Shown one piece after another: positions 7,755-14,870 of a stretch of 17,008 nt of DNA (positions are counted from its first letter, which is position 1; each line of letters begins with the position of its first letter). Source of the DNA: CAYMDS01 sp964653195. GTDB lineage: Bacteria; Patescibacteriota; Microgenomatia; Levybacterales; UBA12049. The stretch spans positions 1-17,008 of the forward strand of contig CAZZCX010000021.1 of the NCBI GenBank assembly GCA_964653195.1, read 5' to 3'. The notes under the pieces were generated by a model that worked only from the letters and a program-made list of their open reading frames with translations, was not told the DNA's origin and did not search any database. The translations under genes and the position numbers were made by a program.

Positions 7755-7760
7755 ATTTAT

Positions 7761-9944
7761 ATGACTGCCAATTTATCTCATATTTATAATCTAGCGGATA
7801 CTGAGAAAGAAAATATAAATGGTACTGGTGAGCTAGAGTTAACTCTTTCACAGATCTTAAATGCAAAGATTCAGACTCCAGAGTGTTTCATAATAACATC
7901 TTCTGCCTATCGAGAATTCATCGAACAAAACAATCTTAATATAAAGATACCGCAATTACTTTCTCACATAAACCTCAACCAAACTGAATCAATACAATCA
8001 ACCTCAGAAAATATAAAAAGATTATTTCTAAATGGATTGATTGATCAAGACTTGATAGCAAATATTTTCCGCAGATATGAACAGATAAATGGTATTCTAA
8101 ATAATAATTTATTTTCTATAACAATAGAAACTATTCCCGCCAACCTTTATCATCCCGCACCTAAACCTATAACACCTTTTTGGGGTGAAGCGAATATGCT
8201 TTTAAAAATTAAAGAGGCATGGGCTAGTTCATTTTCACCTGAAGCAATATTATTTAGAAAGCTAAACAATTTAAATCATTTTAAATTTGGCATCTCTTTA
8301 GTTGTTCAAAAAGTTATAAATTCAACTGCTTCAGGTGTTTTTAGTGAGAATAAATTAAGAACCGGCGATAAGGAGCTTACTATAAAGGCGCAATTAGGTA
8401 TTTATAATCCAGGACTACCCTATGATGAATACAAGTTATTGATTAGTAATAGTTCTATTACAAATAAAACCGTAATTAAGCAAATAATGATGTCAAAAAT
8501 TTCCGATAATAAAATTAAACGGGTCAAAATTCCTAAAATACTTCAAGAAATTCAAAAAATCTCAGATAAAAATATCTATGACATTTTCAAATTAAACAGC
8601 AAATTACAAACTTTATTTTATTTACCAAAAGAATATTCTTTCGGGATTGAGAAAAGCCATATTTATATATCTAATATAAAACCCAAAACAACACTAAACC
8701 CCGAATATGAATTATTAAATGAAAGAAAACTTGGAACTGGAATACCCTCCACAAAAGGGCTAGGCACGGGTGAAGCAAGAATCATTAATACACTTGCTGA
8801 TCTAAAAAAAGTGAATCAGCGTGAAGTGTTAATACTTAAAAAAGTACTACCTGGCTTAAAGGATATAATGTCAAAATGTGCCGGTTTAATTTTTCAAGAA
8901 AAACTTGAAAGACCACATATTCACCACTTATTGAATAATAACTCAGTTCCAATTGTCTCTAATTTTTCAAATATAATCGCAATTAAAAACGGCCAAGTAC
9001 TTACTGTAAATGGGACTATAGGTTATGTAGCCAAAGGTGGTCCATTAGCAAAAACAGCCACAAAAACTTATCTTGACTTATCAAATAATTTACTAAATGA
9101 TAATTATCATACCGATCTAAATTATCCACTTTACATGCTTTCAGGAAACTCTCTTATAAAATCTATTGGTATTCATCCAAAATCCTTCATTTTGAATAAT
9201 AAGAATGCTAAGTTTATAAGCTTATTTTGCAATCGAATAGAAAATATCTTAAGACAGCAGAAATCAAAAAGTTTAATTTATACATTAAGCGACTTACAAA
9301 CAACTGCTCTTAAGAGCTTAAAAGAGGGGAAAAGTTTTGAAACTTTTGAAGAAAATCCATATATCGGTTTTCGAGGATCAATCAGAAATATACGAGATAA
9401 ACTGCCGTTTTTACTTGAATTATCAGCCTTAAAAAACTTAAATGAGACTTTAAACTATAATAACTTGCATCTTGTTTTACCTTTTACAAGAAGTGTGAAG
9501 GAGTTAAAACATATTAAGCAAATATTAGTTTCTGAGAATATACTTAAATCAAAAGGATTTATAATATGGATGAAAATAAGTACCCCGATGCAAGCGATAA
9601 ATATTTCGGAATTTATATATGAAGGGATGGACGGAATATTTATCGACCTTGATTCCTTATATACTCTCTTAATTGGTGTTGATGAAATGAATTCTGAGCT
9701 TTTTGACTCATATGAAGATACTTACTCAGGTTTTGAATCATACCTTGAAGGTCTGATTAATTCAATAAAAAAATACAATATATCAATAAATATCTATGGT
9801 TCAAAATTCTTAATGCATGAAAAATTATTAGCTAAATTAGTAAAACTCGGTATTTCAAGTATTATCCTGAATCCAACACAAAGTAAGTGGGCTAAAGAAA
9901 TTATTAAAAAAACAGAAATGGAAATAATAAACATCTATCCCTAA
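7761..9944 (+). CDS. Degenerate phosphoenolpyruvate synthase/PPDK-like protein, probably not catalytic
   Basis: A 727-residue protein with the three-part order of PEP synthase. Residues ~25-220 resemble the ATP-grasp domain (ASGVFSEN at 190-197) but lack the AVRSS ATP-binding motif. Residues ~320-430 are the phosphohistidine swivel domain: the usual TSHAA motif is rewritten, although His386 (ERPHIHHLL) aligns with the catalytic His by spacing to VPIV. Residues ~500-727 are the PEP/pyruvate barrel: ENPYIGFRG (531-539) keeps the PEP-binding Arg (Arg538). Against Clostridium PPDK numbering, Arg561 becomes Leu460, Glu745 becomes Lys605, Asp769 becomes Ser632 and Cys831 becomes Tyr679. E. coli PpsA has about 790 residues, so this is also shorter. 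Residue matches come from alignment by eye. The frame is intact over 2.2 kb, so it is a conserved divergent protein rather than a decayed pseudogene. Role unknown; it precedes the enolase-like gene by 45 nt. Confidence 0.8.
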   Translation: MTANLSHIYNLADTEKENINGTGELELTLSQILNAKIQTPECFIITSSAYREFIEQNNLNIKIPQLLSHINLNQTESIQSTSENIKRLFLNGLIDQDLIANIFRRYEQINGILNNNLFSITIETIPANLYHPAPKPITPFWGEANMLLKIKEAWASSFSPEAILFRKLNNLNHFKFGISLVVQKVINSTASGVFSENKLRTGDKELTIKAQLGIYNPGLPYDEYKLLISNSSITNKTVIKQIMMSKISDNKIKRVKIPKILQEIQKISDKNIYDIFKLNSKLQTLFYLPKEYSFGIEKSHIYISNIKPKTTLNPEYELLNERKLGTGIPSTKGLGTGEARIINTLADLKKVNQREVLILKKVLPGLKDIMSKCAGLIFQEKLERPHIHHLLNNNSVPIVSNFSNIIAIKNGQVLTVNGTIGYVAKGGPLAKTATKTYLDLSNNLLNDNYHTDLNYPLYMLSGNSLIKSIGIHPKSFILNNKNAKFISLFCNRIENILRQQKSKSLIYTLSDLQTTALKSLKEGKSFETFEENPYIGFRGSIRNIRDKLPFLLELSALKNLNETLNYNNLHLVLPFTRSVKELKHIKQILVSENILKSKGFIIWMKISTPMQAINISEFIYEGMDGIFIDLDSLYTLLIGVDEMNSELFDSYEDTYSGFESYLEGLINSIKKYNISINIYGSKFLMHEKLLAKLVKLGISSIILNPTQSKWAKEIIKKTEMEIINIYP

Positions 9945-9966
9945 TTACAATTAATTATTTTATATC

Positions 9967-9975
9967 TGTTAGAAT
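9967..9975 (+). promoter_or_regulatory. Extended -10 promoter before the enolase-like gene
   Basis: TG-n-TAGAAT (TG at 9967, hexamer 9970-9975) is an extended -10 element ending 14 nt before the ATG at 9990. The predicted transcript would begin near 9982 with a leader of about 8 nt. No good -35 accompanies it. The gene could therefore be transcribed alone as well as from the upstream promoter. Confidence 0.4.
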
Positions 9976-9989
9976 AAATTAAGAAAAGT

Positions 9990-11240
9990 ATGAATCAACT
10001 GCAGAATATAACAGCTTCTGAAATTTTGGATAATTTAGGAAACCCGGCAATCTCAATTACTGTTTACGGAAACGATGGAGTCATATCGAGTTCATCTTCT
10101 GCAACAAATGAACTTACCGCAAAGTATGCAATAAAAGATATTCAGGACAACGACATAAAGAGATTTCAAGGCCATGGCTTACTTCAAGCTATTCAAATTG
10201 TGGAAACTATTATTAAGCCTTCCTTGCTAGGAAAAGACATATTTAATCAGCAGGATATTGATAAAACTCTAATTAATTTGTATACCTCAGAAAATAAAAA
10301 CAATATCGGTGGTAACGTTTTGAATTCAATTTCTAAAGCTGTTTCGAAAGCTGCTGCAAAAAGCAAAAAACTACCTCTATATAAATATTTACAAAATCTT
10401 TTTTCTGCAGAAACTATAAAAATTCCCGTACCTGCATTTACTGCAATTGATGGAGTAATTGGCGTACACCACAATACTGACTTTTATGAATTCATAATAC
10501 TTCCAGCTACAAATAAATCTTTTAAGGAATCGCTGGAAATAGGATCAAACACTCATAAATTATTAAGTCAAATTCTACAAAAGGAGAATATTCTTCCATA
10601 TACAGGAGAGAATGGCGGTCTTGCGCCTATACTAAGCACAAACGAAGACGCACTCTCGCTACTTAAAGAAGCTTTTGAAATGTTGAATATCCGTTTAGGA
10701 TATGACATATTTCTTGGTATTAATGTAAAAGCCAATTCATTTTATAAGGAAGATCACTATTATTTAAAAGACCATAATTTACCTTTGAATAAATCAGAAC
10801 TTATAAATTTTTACGCTGATTTGGTTAAAAAATATCATTTACTTTATCTTGAGGATCCAATGAATGATGATGATATAAATGGATGGAGCGGATTATATTC
10901 ATTACTAAGTGCTGATTCTATTATCGCAGGAGACAGCTATACAGCGACTAATCCGCTAAGACTACAAGAAGCTTTGCAGAAAAAAACTATAAATGGAATA
11001 GTTATAAAACCTTCTGATATCGGAACTGTATCTGAGTCTTTAGCAGTCGCGCTAATGGCAAAAACAGCCGGAATAAAAATAATAGTTGCTGATAACTTAT
11101 CTACTACAAACGATACTTTTCTTGCTGATTTATCAGTAGCAATTTCTGCGGATTACGCCAGATTCGGATCAGTCGTTCGAGGAGAAAGGACAATTAAATA
11201 CAATAGGCTTTTACAAATAGACAAAGAACTAAATGGGTAA
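9990..11240 (+). CDS. Degenerate enolase-like protein, probably not catalytic
   Basis: A 416-residue protein that aligns end to end with enolase (usually 410-430): ASEILDNLGNPAISITVYGNDG at the N-terminus, TENK-like SENKNNIGGN (100-109), GGLAP (209-213), YLEDPMND (286-293), GIVIKPSDIGTVSES (336-350) and KYNRLLQIDK (403-412). Catalytic positions, in yeast enolase numbering and aligned by eye, are largely altered: the SGASTG lid loop becomes SSSSATN; His159 becomes Gly158; Glu211 becomes Asn208 (GENGG instead of GDEGG); metal ligand Asp246 becomes Asn245; His373-Arg374 become Asp368-Asn369; Lys396 becomes Arg391. Glu168 (Glu167), Glu295 (Glu288), Asp320 (Asp315) and Lys345 (Lys340) persist. Losing Glu211, His373 and a metal ligand should abolish 2-phosphoglycerate dehydration. 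A true enolase is expected elsewhere in the genome. It follows the PEP-synthase-like gene and ends 4 bp from the convergent rsmI stop. Confidence 0.85.
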   Translation: MNQLQNITASEILDNLGNPAISITVYGNDGVISSSSSATNELTAKYAIKDIQDNDIKRFQGHGLLQAIQIVETIIKPSLLGKDIFNQQDIDKTLINLYTSENKNNIGGNVLNSISKAVSKAAAKSKKLPLYKYLQNLFSAETIKIPVPAFTAIDGVIGVHHNTDFYEFIILPATNKSFKESLEIGSNTHKLLSQILQKENILPYTGENGGLAPILSTNEDALSLLKEAFEMLNIRLGYDIFLGINVKANSFYKEDHYYLKDHNLPLNKSELINFYADLVKKYHLLYLEDPMNDDDINGWSGLYSLLSADSIIAGDSYTATNPLRLQEALQKKTINGIVIKPSDIGTVSESLAVALMAKTAGIKIIVADNLSTTNDTFLADLSVAISADYARFGSVVRGERTIKYNRLLQIDKELNG

Positions 11241-11244
11241 ATTC

Positions 11245-11958
11245 TCAAATATGGAACAAAATTACATATTCACCCTTTGGTTTGGTTTTTGTATAGTGTG
11301 AAATTGTTTCAGATATTTTTTCCCTCCTTTTTGACTCATGTATTTTTGTCAATTCTCTGCATGTTACGATATCTATATCTCCAAAAACACTTTGTAAATC
11401 AACCAAAGTCATATTTAGCTTATGAGGAGACTCAAATAATATTATTGTGGCACTTAGAGTAGTAAGCGAAATCCTGATATCATCAAAAAACTTAACCCTA
11501 TGCCCTGGCTTGCGAGGAGGATAACCTACAAAAAGAAATCTGTCAGTTGGCAAACCCGATACTACGAGTGAAGTTATAACAGATGATGCACCAGGTATTG
11601 ATTCTATATTTATTCCTTCCTTAATACATTCACGAATTAATTTATACCCTGGATCAGATATGGCAGGAGTTCCTGCATCGGATACTAGTGCCACATTCAT
11701 ACCATTTTTTAAAGCGTTAATAATCTGAGGAATACGCTGCAGCTCATTTTGTTCGTAATAGGATATTAATTCCGGTCTATTATTTTCCAAGCTCAAGATA
11801 GTTGTTTTGTATTTTTCATTTAATAGCTTCAGAAGCATACCCGTTTTTCTAGTATCTTCACAAGCTATAGCATCTACAGAAAATAAGTTCTTTAAAGCGC
11901 GGATACTTATATCTTCCAAATTGCCAATAGGGGTAGCTACAATATACAAAACTCCCAT
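11245..11958 (-). CDS. rsmI: 16S rRNA (cytidine1402-2'-O)-methyltransferase RsmI
   Basis: A 237-residue SAM-dependent tetrapyrrole-methylase-fold enzyme that methylates the ribose of C1402 in the decoding centre of 16S rRNA. The family motifs are all present: YIVATPIGNLEDIS at 5-18, CEDTRKT (33-39), ALVSDAGTPAISDPGYKLI around 89-107, SIPGASS (119-125), ILFESPHKL around 172-180, and CRELTKIHE near 200. The C-terminus ends soon after GEYVILFHI, so it is shorter than E. coli RsmI (286 residues), lacking the small C-terminal extension, which is common in many bacteria. It lies downstream of lexA on the same strand after an 88-bp gap that has its own -10 element. The ATG at 11958 begins exactly at the expected family N-terminus. 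Confidence 0.95.
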   Translation of the reverse strand: MGVLYIVATPIGNLEDISIRALKNLFSVDAIACEDTRKTGMLLKLLNEKYKTTILSLENNRPELISYYEQNELQRIPQIINALKNGMNVALVSDAGTPAISDPGYKLIRECIKEGINIESIPGASSVITSLVVSGLPTDRFLFVGYPPRKPGHRVKFFDDIRISLTTLSATIILFESPHKLNMTLVDLQSVFGDIDIVTCRELTKIHESKRREKISETISHYTKTKPKGEYVILFHI

Positions 11959-11965
11959 GCAGCAT

Positions 11966-11971
11966 ATTGTA
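11966..11971 (-). promoter_or_regulatory. Candidate leaderless -10 element of rsmI
   Basis: On the minus strand TACAAT (11971-11966, 5 of 6 bases) is followed by 7 nt and then the ATG at 11958, which puts the predicted transcription start on the start codon. No convincing -35 is visible. Confidence 0.4.
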
Positions 11972-12000
11972 ACAAAAAGTAGTCTTTATTTATATAATAA

Positions 12001-12023
12001 TGAAAAATTTTTTAACTTTTTCA
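12001..12023 (-). terminator. Weak AT-only hairpin between lexA and rsmI
   Basis: Perfect 7-bp arms TGAAAAA (12001-12007) and TTTTTCA (12017-12023) flank a 9-nt spacer, 23 nt past the lexA stop. It could be a weak intrinsic terminator for lexA, but the stem has only one G-C pair and no clean U tract follows. Confidence 0.2.
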
Positions 12024-12046
12024 CAACACGTATAAATACCTAACTA

Positions 12047-12673
12047 TCAAAACTTACGGACAAGGCCGACTACTCGTCCTTGAATACGAAGAGTATTTGG
12101 ATAAATAGGATCCATCGTAGCATTGGCAGGCTTAAGTACCGCTTTCCCATTTTCATTGTAATATCTTTTAAGAGTTGCTAAATTATCATCAACTAATGCG
12201 ACAACTATTTCCCCATTTACTGCGTTTTGTACACGCTCTATTACTACATAATCTCCATCCAGAATTCCGTCTTCAATCATAGATTCACCTTTAACTTGTA
12301 ATACATAAGCAGTTTTCTGCCCGCTTATTAAGGATGCAGATACTTGAAAAGTGGCATTCGGATCAGTATGAGGCTCAAGCGGTTTACCAGCTGCAATATA
12401 GCCCATTAGCGGGAGTTCTATTGAAGGCTTTACGGTAAGTGTAACTGATGCAATATTATCATGCAAAATTTTAAGCACTCGTGCATTACCGTCTACTTTT
12501 TGTACGTAACCTTTATCTACAAGAGAACGCATTATGGAGTGAATTGTCGAAACACTTCGATGACCTGTCGCACCAGCCATCTCCTTAAGTGTCGGAGAAT
12601 ATCCATGTTGACGTTGAAATTGTGCCAAAAATTCTAAAAGCTCTCTTTCTTTATTGTATAAAACTCCCGACAT
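12047..12673 (-). CDS. lexA: LexA repressor (SOS regulator, self-cleaving)
   Basis: A 208-residue LexA. Residues 1-70 form the winged helix-turn-helix: LLEFLAQFQRQHGYSPTLKE and the recognition-helix region RSVSTIHSIMRSLVDKG, closer to the Gram-positive wording (S-STVH) than to that of E. coli. The C-terminal peptidase has the cleavage site Ala95-Gly96 (GYIAAGKP), nucleophile Ser131 in VKGESMIEDG and general base Lys169 in NLATLKRYY, all in the expected order and spacing, so RecA-stimulated self-cleavage should work. It is divergent from uvrB, a classical SOS gene, and its promoter is covered by a long perfect palindrome, which points to autoregulation. The ATG at 12673 gives a normal N-terminus and lies 8 nt after the -10, so the transcript is essentially leaderless. 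Confidence 0.96.
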   Translation of the reverse strand: MSGVLYNKERELLEFLAQFQRQHGYSPTLKEMAGATGHRSVSTIHSIMRSLVDKGYVQKVDGNARVLKILHDNIASVTLTVKPSIELPLMGYIAAGKPLEPHTDPNATFQVSASLISGQKTAYVLQVKGESMIEDGILDGDYVVIERVQNAVNGEIVVALVDDNLATLKRYYNENGKAVLKPANATMDPIYPNTLRIQGRVVGLVRKF

Positions 12674-12674
12674 G

Positions 12675-12710
12675 TTGATAAAATATACGATAATTCGTAT
12701 ATTTTATCAA
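12675..12710. promoter_or_regulatory. 36-bp perfect palindrome, putative LexA operator
   Basis: Two perfect 16-nt arms (12675-12690 and 12695-12710) flank a 4-nt centre TAAT. The core reads TACGA-TAAT-TCGTA. The whole lexA promoter from -35 to -10 is inside it, and it ends one base before the start codon. A dimer bound here would block RNA polymerase, fitting LexA autoregulation. The 4-nt spacing resembles Gram-positive SOS boxes (GAAC-N4-GTTC) although the half-site differs. Confidence 0.7.
12682..12710 (-). promoter_or_regulatory. lexA promoter
   Basis: On the minus strand a -35 TTGATA (12710-12705, 5 of 6) and a -10 TATATT (12687-12682, 5 of 6) are separated by exactly 17 nt. Eight nt follow before the ATG at 12673, so the transcript has a leader of only 0-2 nt. 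Both hexamers lie inside the palindromic operator. Confidence 0.65.
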
Positions 12711-12730
12711 TACTACAAAATACTACAAAA
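12711..12730. repeat. Tandem decamer TACTACAAAA x2
   Basis: Two perfect head-to-tail copies of TACTACAAAA directly abut the lexA palindrome on its promoter-distal side. A 10-bp period is about one helical turn, so both copies face the same side of the DNA. Chance in AT-rich DNA is possible. Confidence 0.6.
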
Positions 12731-12808
12731 GATATCATTTTATAAAGTACTTACCGATTTTATATAAAAATATGGAAATAAACAGGTTAACTATAATTTA
12801 CTAATATT

Positions 12809-12837
12809 TTAATAGAGTTGTTGGTATGTGTTAAAAT
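12809..12837 (+). promoter_or_regulatory. Probable leaderless extended -10 promoter of uvrB
   Basis: TG-t-TAAAAT (TG 12829-12830, hexamer 12832-12837) is an extended -10, with TTAATA (12809-12814) 17 nt upstream as a weak -35. Seven nt separate the -10 from the ATG at 12845, so the transcript should begin at that ATG. A second consensus hexamer TATAAT at 12792-12797 could act as an alternative promoter but has no matching -35. Confidence 0.5.
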
Positions 12838-12840
12838 ACC
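12823..12840. promoter_or_regulatory. Inverted repeat GGTAT-N8-ATACC over the uvrB -10
   Basis: Perfect 5-bp arms at 12823-12827 and 12836-12840 enclose 8 nt and overlap the extended -10 of uvrB. The layout resembles an operator, but its half-site is not the one in the lexA palindrome, so a LexA role is unproven. Confidence 0.3.
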
Positions 12841-12844
12841 GTGT

Positions 12845-14866
12845 ATGAGATTCCATCTAAAATCAAACTTCAAGCCCACAGGTGATCAACCTGTTGCCAT
12901 AGAAAAAATAACGAAAAATATTGAAAATAATATTCAAAATCAAGTACTACTAGGAGTCACGGGCAGTGGTAAAACATTTACAATGGCCAATGTCATAGCA
13001 TCTATACAAAAACCTACTTTAATTATTTCACACAATAAAACCCTTGCTGGCCAGCTCTATCAGGAATTTAGAGATTTCTTTCCTCAAAACGCTGTTTCCT
13101 ATTTTGTTTCATATTATGATTATTACCAACCTGAAGCATACGTACCCTCATCTGATACCTATATAGAAAAAGAGGCAGAAATAAACGAAGAAATTGATAA
13201 GTTGCGTCTCTCCGCTACTACCAATCTTTTGACAAGAAAAGATGTAATCGTAGTAGCTTCTGTATCATGTATTTATAATATAGGCTCACCTGTGGAGTAC
13301 GGAAAATTCATTCTTGAGCTTCGGACGGGAATGAAAATAGCAAACCGCGATATATTGGTACGGTTAACTGATCTGCAGTATGACCGTAATGATTATGAAT
13401 TCCGTCGAGGAACATTTCGGCTAAGAGGGAACGCAATTGACCTACTCCCAGCATATGTAGATTTCGGTATTCGCATGGAAATATCTGATGGATATCTAGT
13501 CAAATTATACGAATTTAATCCAATGACCGGTGAAATTAATAAGCATTTGGATACAACAGTTATTTACCCAGCCAAACACTATATGACAGATCCCAGGAGT
13601 CATTCAGATGCCTTTGTCAGAATAAGAAATGATTTGGAAATCAGAACTGGACAATTAAAAAAAGCCGGGAAGCTTTTGGAAGCACAAAGGTTAAGTCAGA
13701 AAGTTAATTACGATTTAGAGATGATCAAAGAAGTTGGTTACGTCAATGGGATAGAAAACTATTCAGCATATTTTGACGGAAGAAAAGCTGGCGATCCACC
13801 CTATACTCTTTTAAATTATTTTGATGCAAATAATAAAGACTGGCTTCTAATTATCGATGAATCTCATATTACGATTCCGCAAATAAGGGGGATGTATGCT
13901 GGAGACAGATCACGAAAAGAAGTACTTATAGAATATGGTTTTCGTTTACCTTCAGCTCTTGAAAATAGACCTCTTAGATATGATGAATTCATGCGAAAAA
14001 TTAAACAAACAGTCTATGTATCAGCAACGCCAAATGATTATGAAATGTCACTTGCTAAAACAGCAGCCGATGATGCAATTGTCGAACAACTAATACGCCC
14101 CACAGGCCTTATTGATCCAATAGTTTCTATACGCCCATCTCTCGGCCAAATAGACGATTTAGTAAAAGAAATAGAGAAAAGAGTTGAGAGAAAAGAGAGA
14201 ATACTTGTAACCACACTCACAAAACGCATGGCTGAAGAGCTTACCTCCTACCTTGAAGAACAGAAAATTAAAGTAACTTATCTACACTCAGATATAGTAA
14301 CACTAAACAGGCAAGATGTCTTAGATAATTTAAGATTAGGCAAATTTGATGTTTTAGTAGGTATAAATCTCTTACGAGAAGGACTAGATTTGCCAGAAGT
14401 ATCGTTAGTGGTAATTCTTGATGCAGATAAAGAAGGATTTTTAAGAAGCAGAAGTTCTTTAATACAAACAATGGGCCGTGCAGCTAGACATGAAAACTCG
14501 GAAGTAATACTTTATGCTGATAAAATTACAAAATCGATCGAAGGAGCTATAGAAGAAGTAGAACGCAGACGTAAGGTCCAAATCGCGTACAATAAAAAAC
14601 ATGGCATCATACCCAAGAGTATAAAAAAGGAGGTCAGAAAAAAACTTGTAGATGAAGACCGCGTTTTTAGAGAAGAACAAGACAAGCAAAAAAAAGGCAA
14701 CATTGACCTTATGCTTGATCTTGGTAAAAAAGGTGTTTTACTGCCTGATGAAAAACGTGATGTTACAAAGAAACTTAGAAAAAACATGAGGGAAGCTGCT
14801 CAAAGACTAGATTTTGAAACTGCTGCAATAATTCGTGATCAGATAAAATCCTTAGAATCAAGATAA
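12845..14866 (+). CDS. uvrB: Excinuclease ABC subunit UvrB
   Basis: The damage-verification helicase of nucleotide excision repair. From the ATG at 12845 the protein has 673 residues, the usual UvrB length, and starts in family style (MRFHLKSNFKPTGDQPVAIE). Walker A GVTGSGKT lies at 37-44, the Tyr-rich beta-hairpin that pries DNA apart at about 86-101 (YFVSYYDYYQPEAYVP), the Walker B/DESH box at 338-341 (LLIIDESH), helicase motifs V-VI in INLLREGLDLPEVSLV and QTMGRAARH, and the UvrC-binding UVR domain in the last ~35 residues (LRKNMREAAQRLDFETAAIIRDQI). The frame is also open upstream to a TTG at 12818, but that adds nine unconserved residues and lies upstream of the likely transcription start, so I reject it. 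Divergent from lexA, so SOS control is plausible. It ends 4 bp before the convergent pyk stop. Confidence 0.97.
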   Translation: MRFHLKSNFKPTGDQPVAIEKITKNIENNIQNQVLLGVTGSGKTFTMANVIASIQKPTLIISHNKTLAGQLYQEFRDFFPQNAVSYFVSYYDYYQPEAYVPSSDTYIEKEAEINEEIDKLRLSATTNLLTRKDVIVVASVSCIYNIGSPVEYGKFILELRTGMKIANRDILVRLTDLQYDRNDYEFRRGTFRLRGNAIDLLPAYVDFGIRMEISDGYLVKLYEFNPMTGEINKHLDTTVIYPAKHYMTDPRSHSDAFVRIRNDLEIRTGQLKKAGKLLEAQRLSQKVNYDLEMIKEVGYVNGIENYSAYFDGRKAGDPPYTLLNYFDANNKDWLLIIDESHITIPQIRGMYAGDRSRKEVLIEYGFRLPSALENRPLRYDEFMRKIKQTVYVSATPNDYEMSLAKTAADDAIVEQLIRPTGLIDPIVSIRPSLGQIDDLVKEIEKRVERKERILVTTLTKRMAEELTSYLEEQKIKVTYLHSDIVTLNRQDVLDNLRLGKFDVLVGINLLREGLDLPEVSLVVILDADKEGFLRSRSSLIQTMGRAARHENSEVILYADKITKSIEGAIEEVERRRKVQIAYNKKHGIIPKSIKKEVRKKLVDEDRVFREEQDKQKKGNIDLMLDLGKKGVLLPDEKRDVTKKLRKNMREAAQRLDFETAAIIRDQIKSLESR

Positions 14867-14870
14867 ATTA

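Larger units (their letters stand above)
7517..7760. other. Divergent intergenic region between the pilus operon and the PEP-synthase-like gene
   Basis: A 244-bp AT-rich non-coding stretch and the longest gene-free interval in the window. It carries promoter-like elements for both directions and an inverted repeat around the plus-strand -35. I see no open frame, tRNA-like fold or terminator in it. Confidence 0.7.

Noticed and set aside
7761..11240. PEP-synthase-like and enolase-like genes as ordinary pseudogenes
   Set aside because: Both have long uninterrupted frames, keep domain order and full or near-full length, and keep structural motifs while changing catalytic residues; this fits pseudoenzymes or altered function better than decay.
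12675..12710. The lexA palindrome as an intrinsic terminator or riboswitch stem
   Set aside because: It is AT-rich, has no following U tract in either direction, and lies over the -35/-10 rather than in a transcribed leader.
12818..12844. TTG at 12818 as uvrB start, adding nine residues
   Set aside because: The added residues match no UvrB N-terminus, ATG 12845 gives the family start and length of 673, and the likely transcription start lies at that ATG.
14038..14787. Several minus-strand open frames of 60-90 codons
   Set aside because: All lie antisense to uvrB helicase motifs and have low-complexity, Phe/Ser/Leu-rich translations typical of shadow frames.
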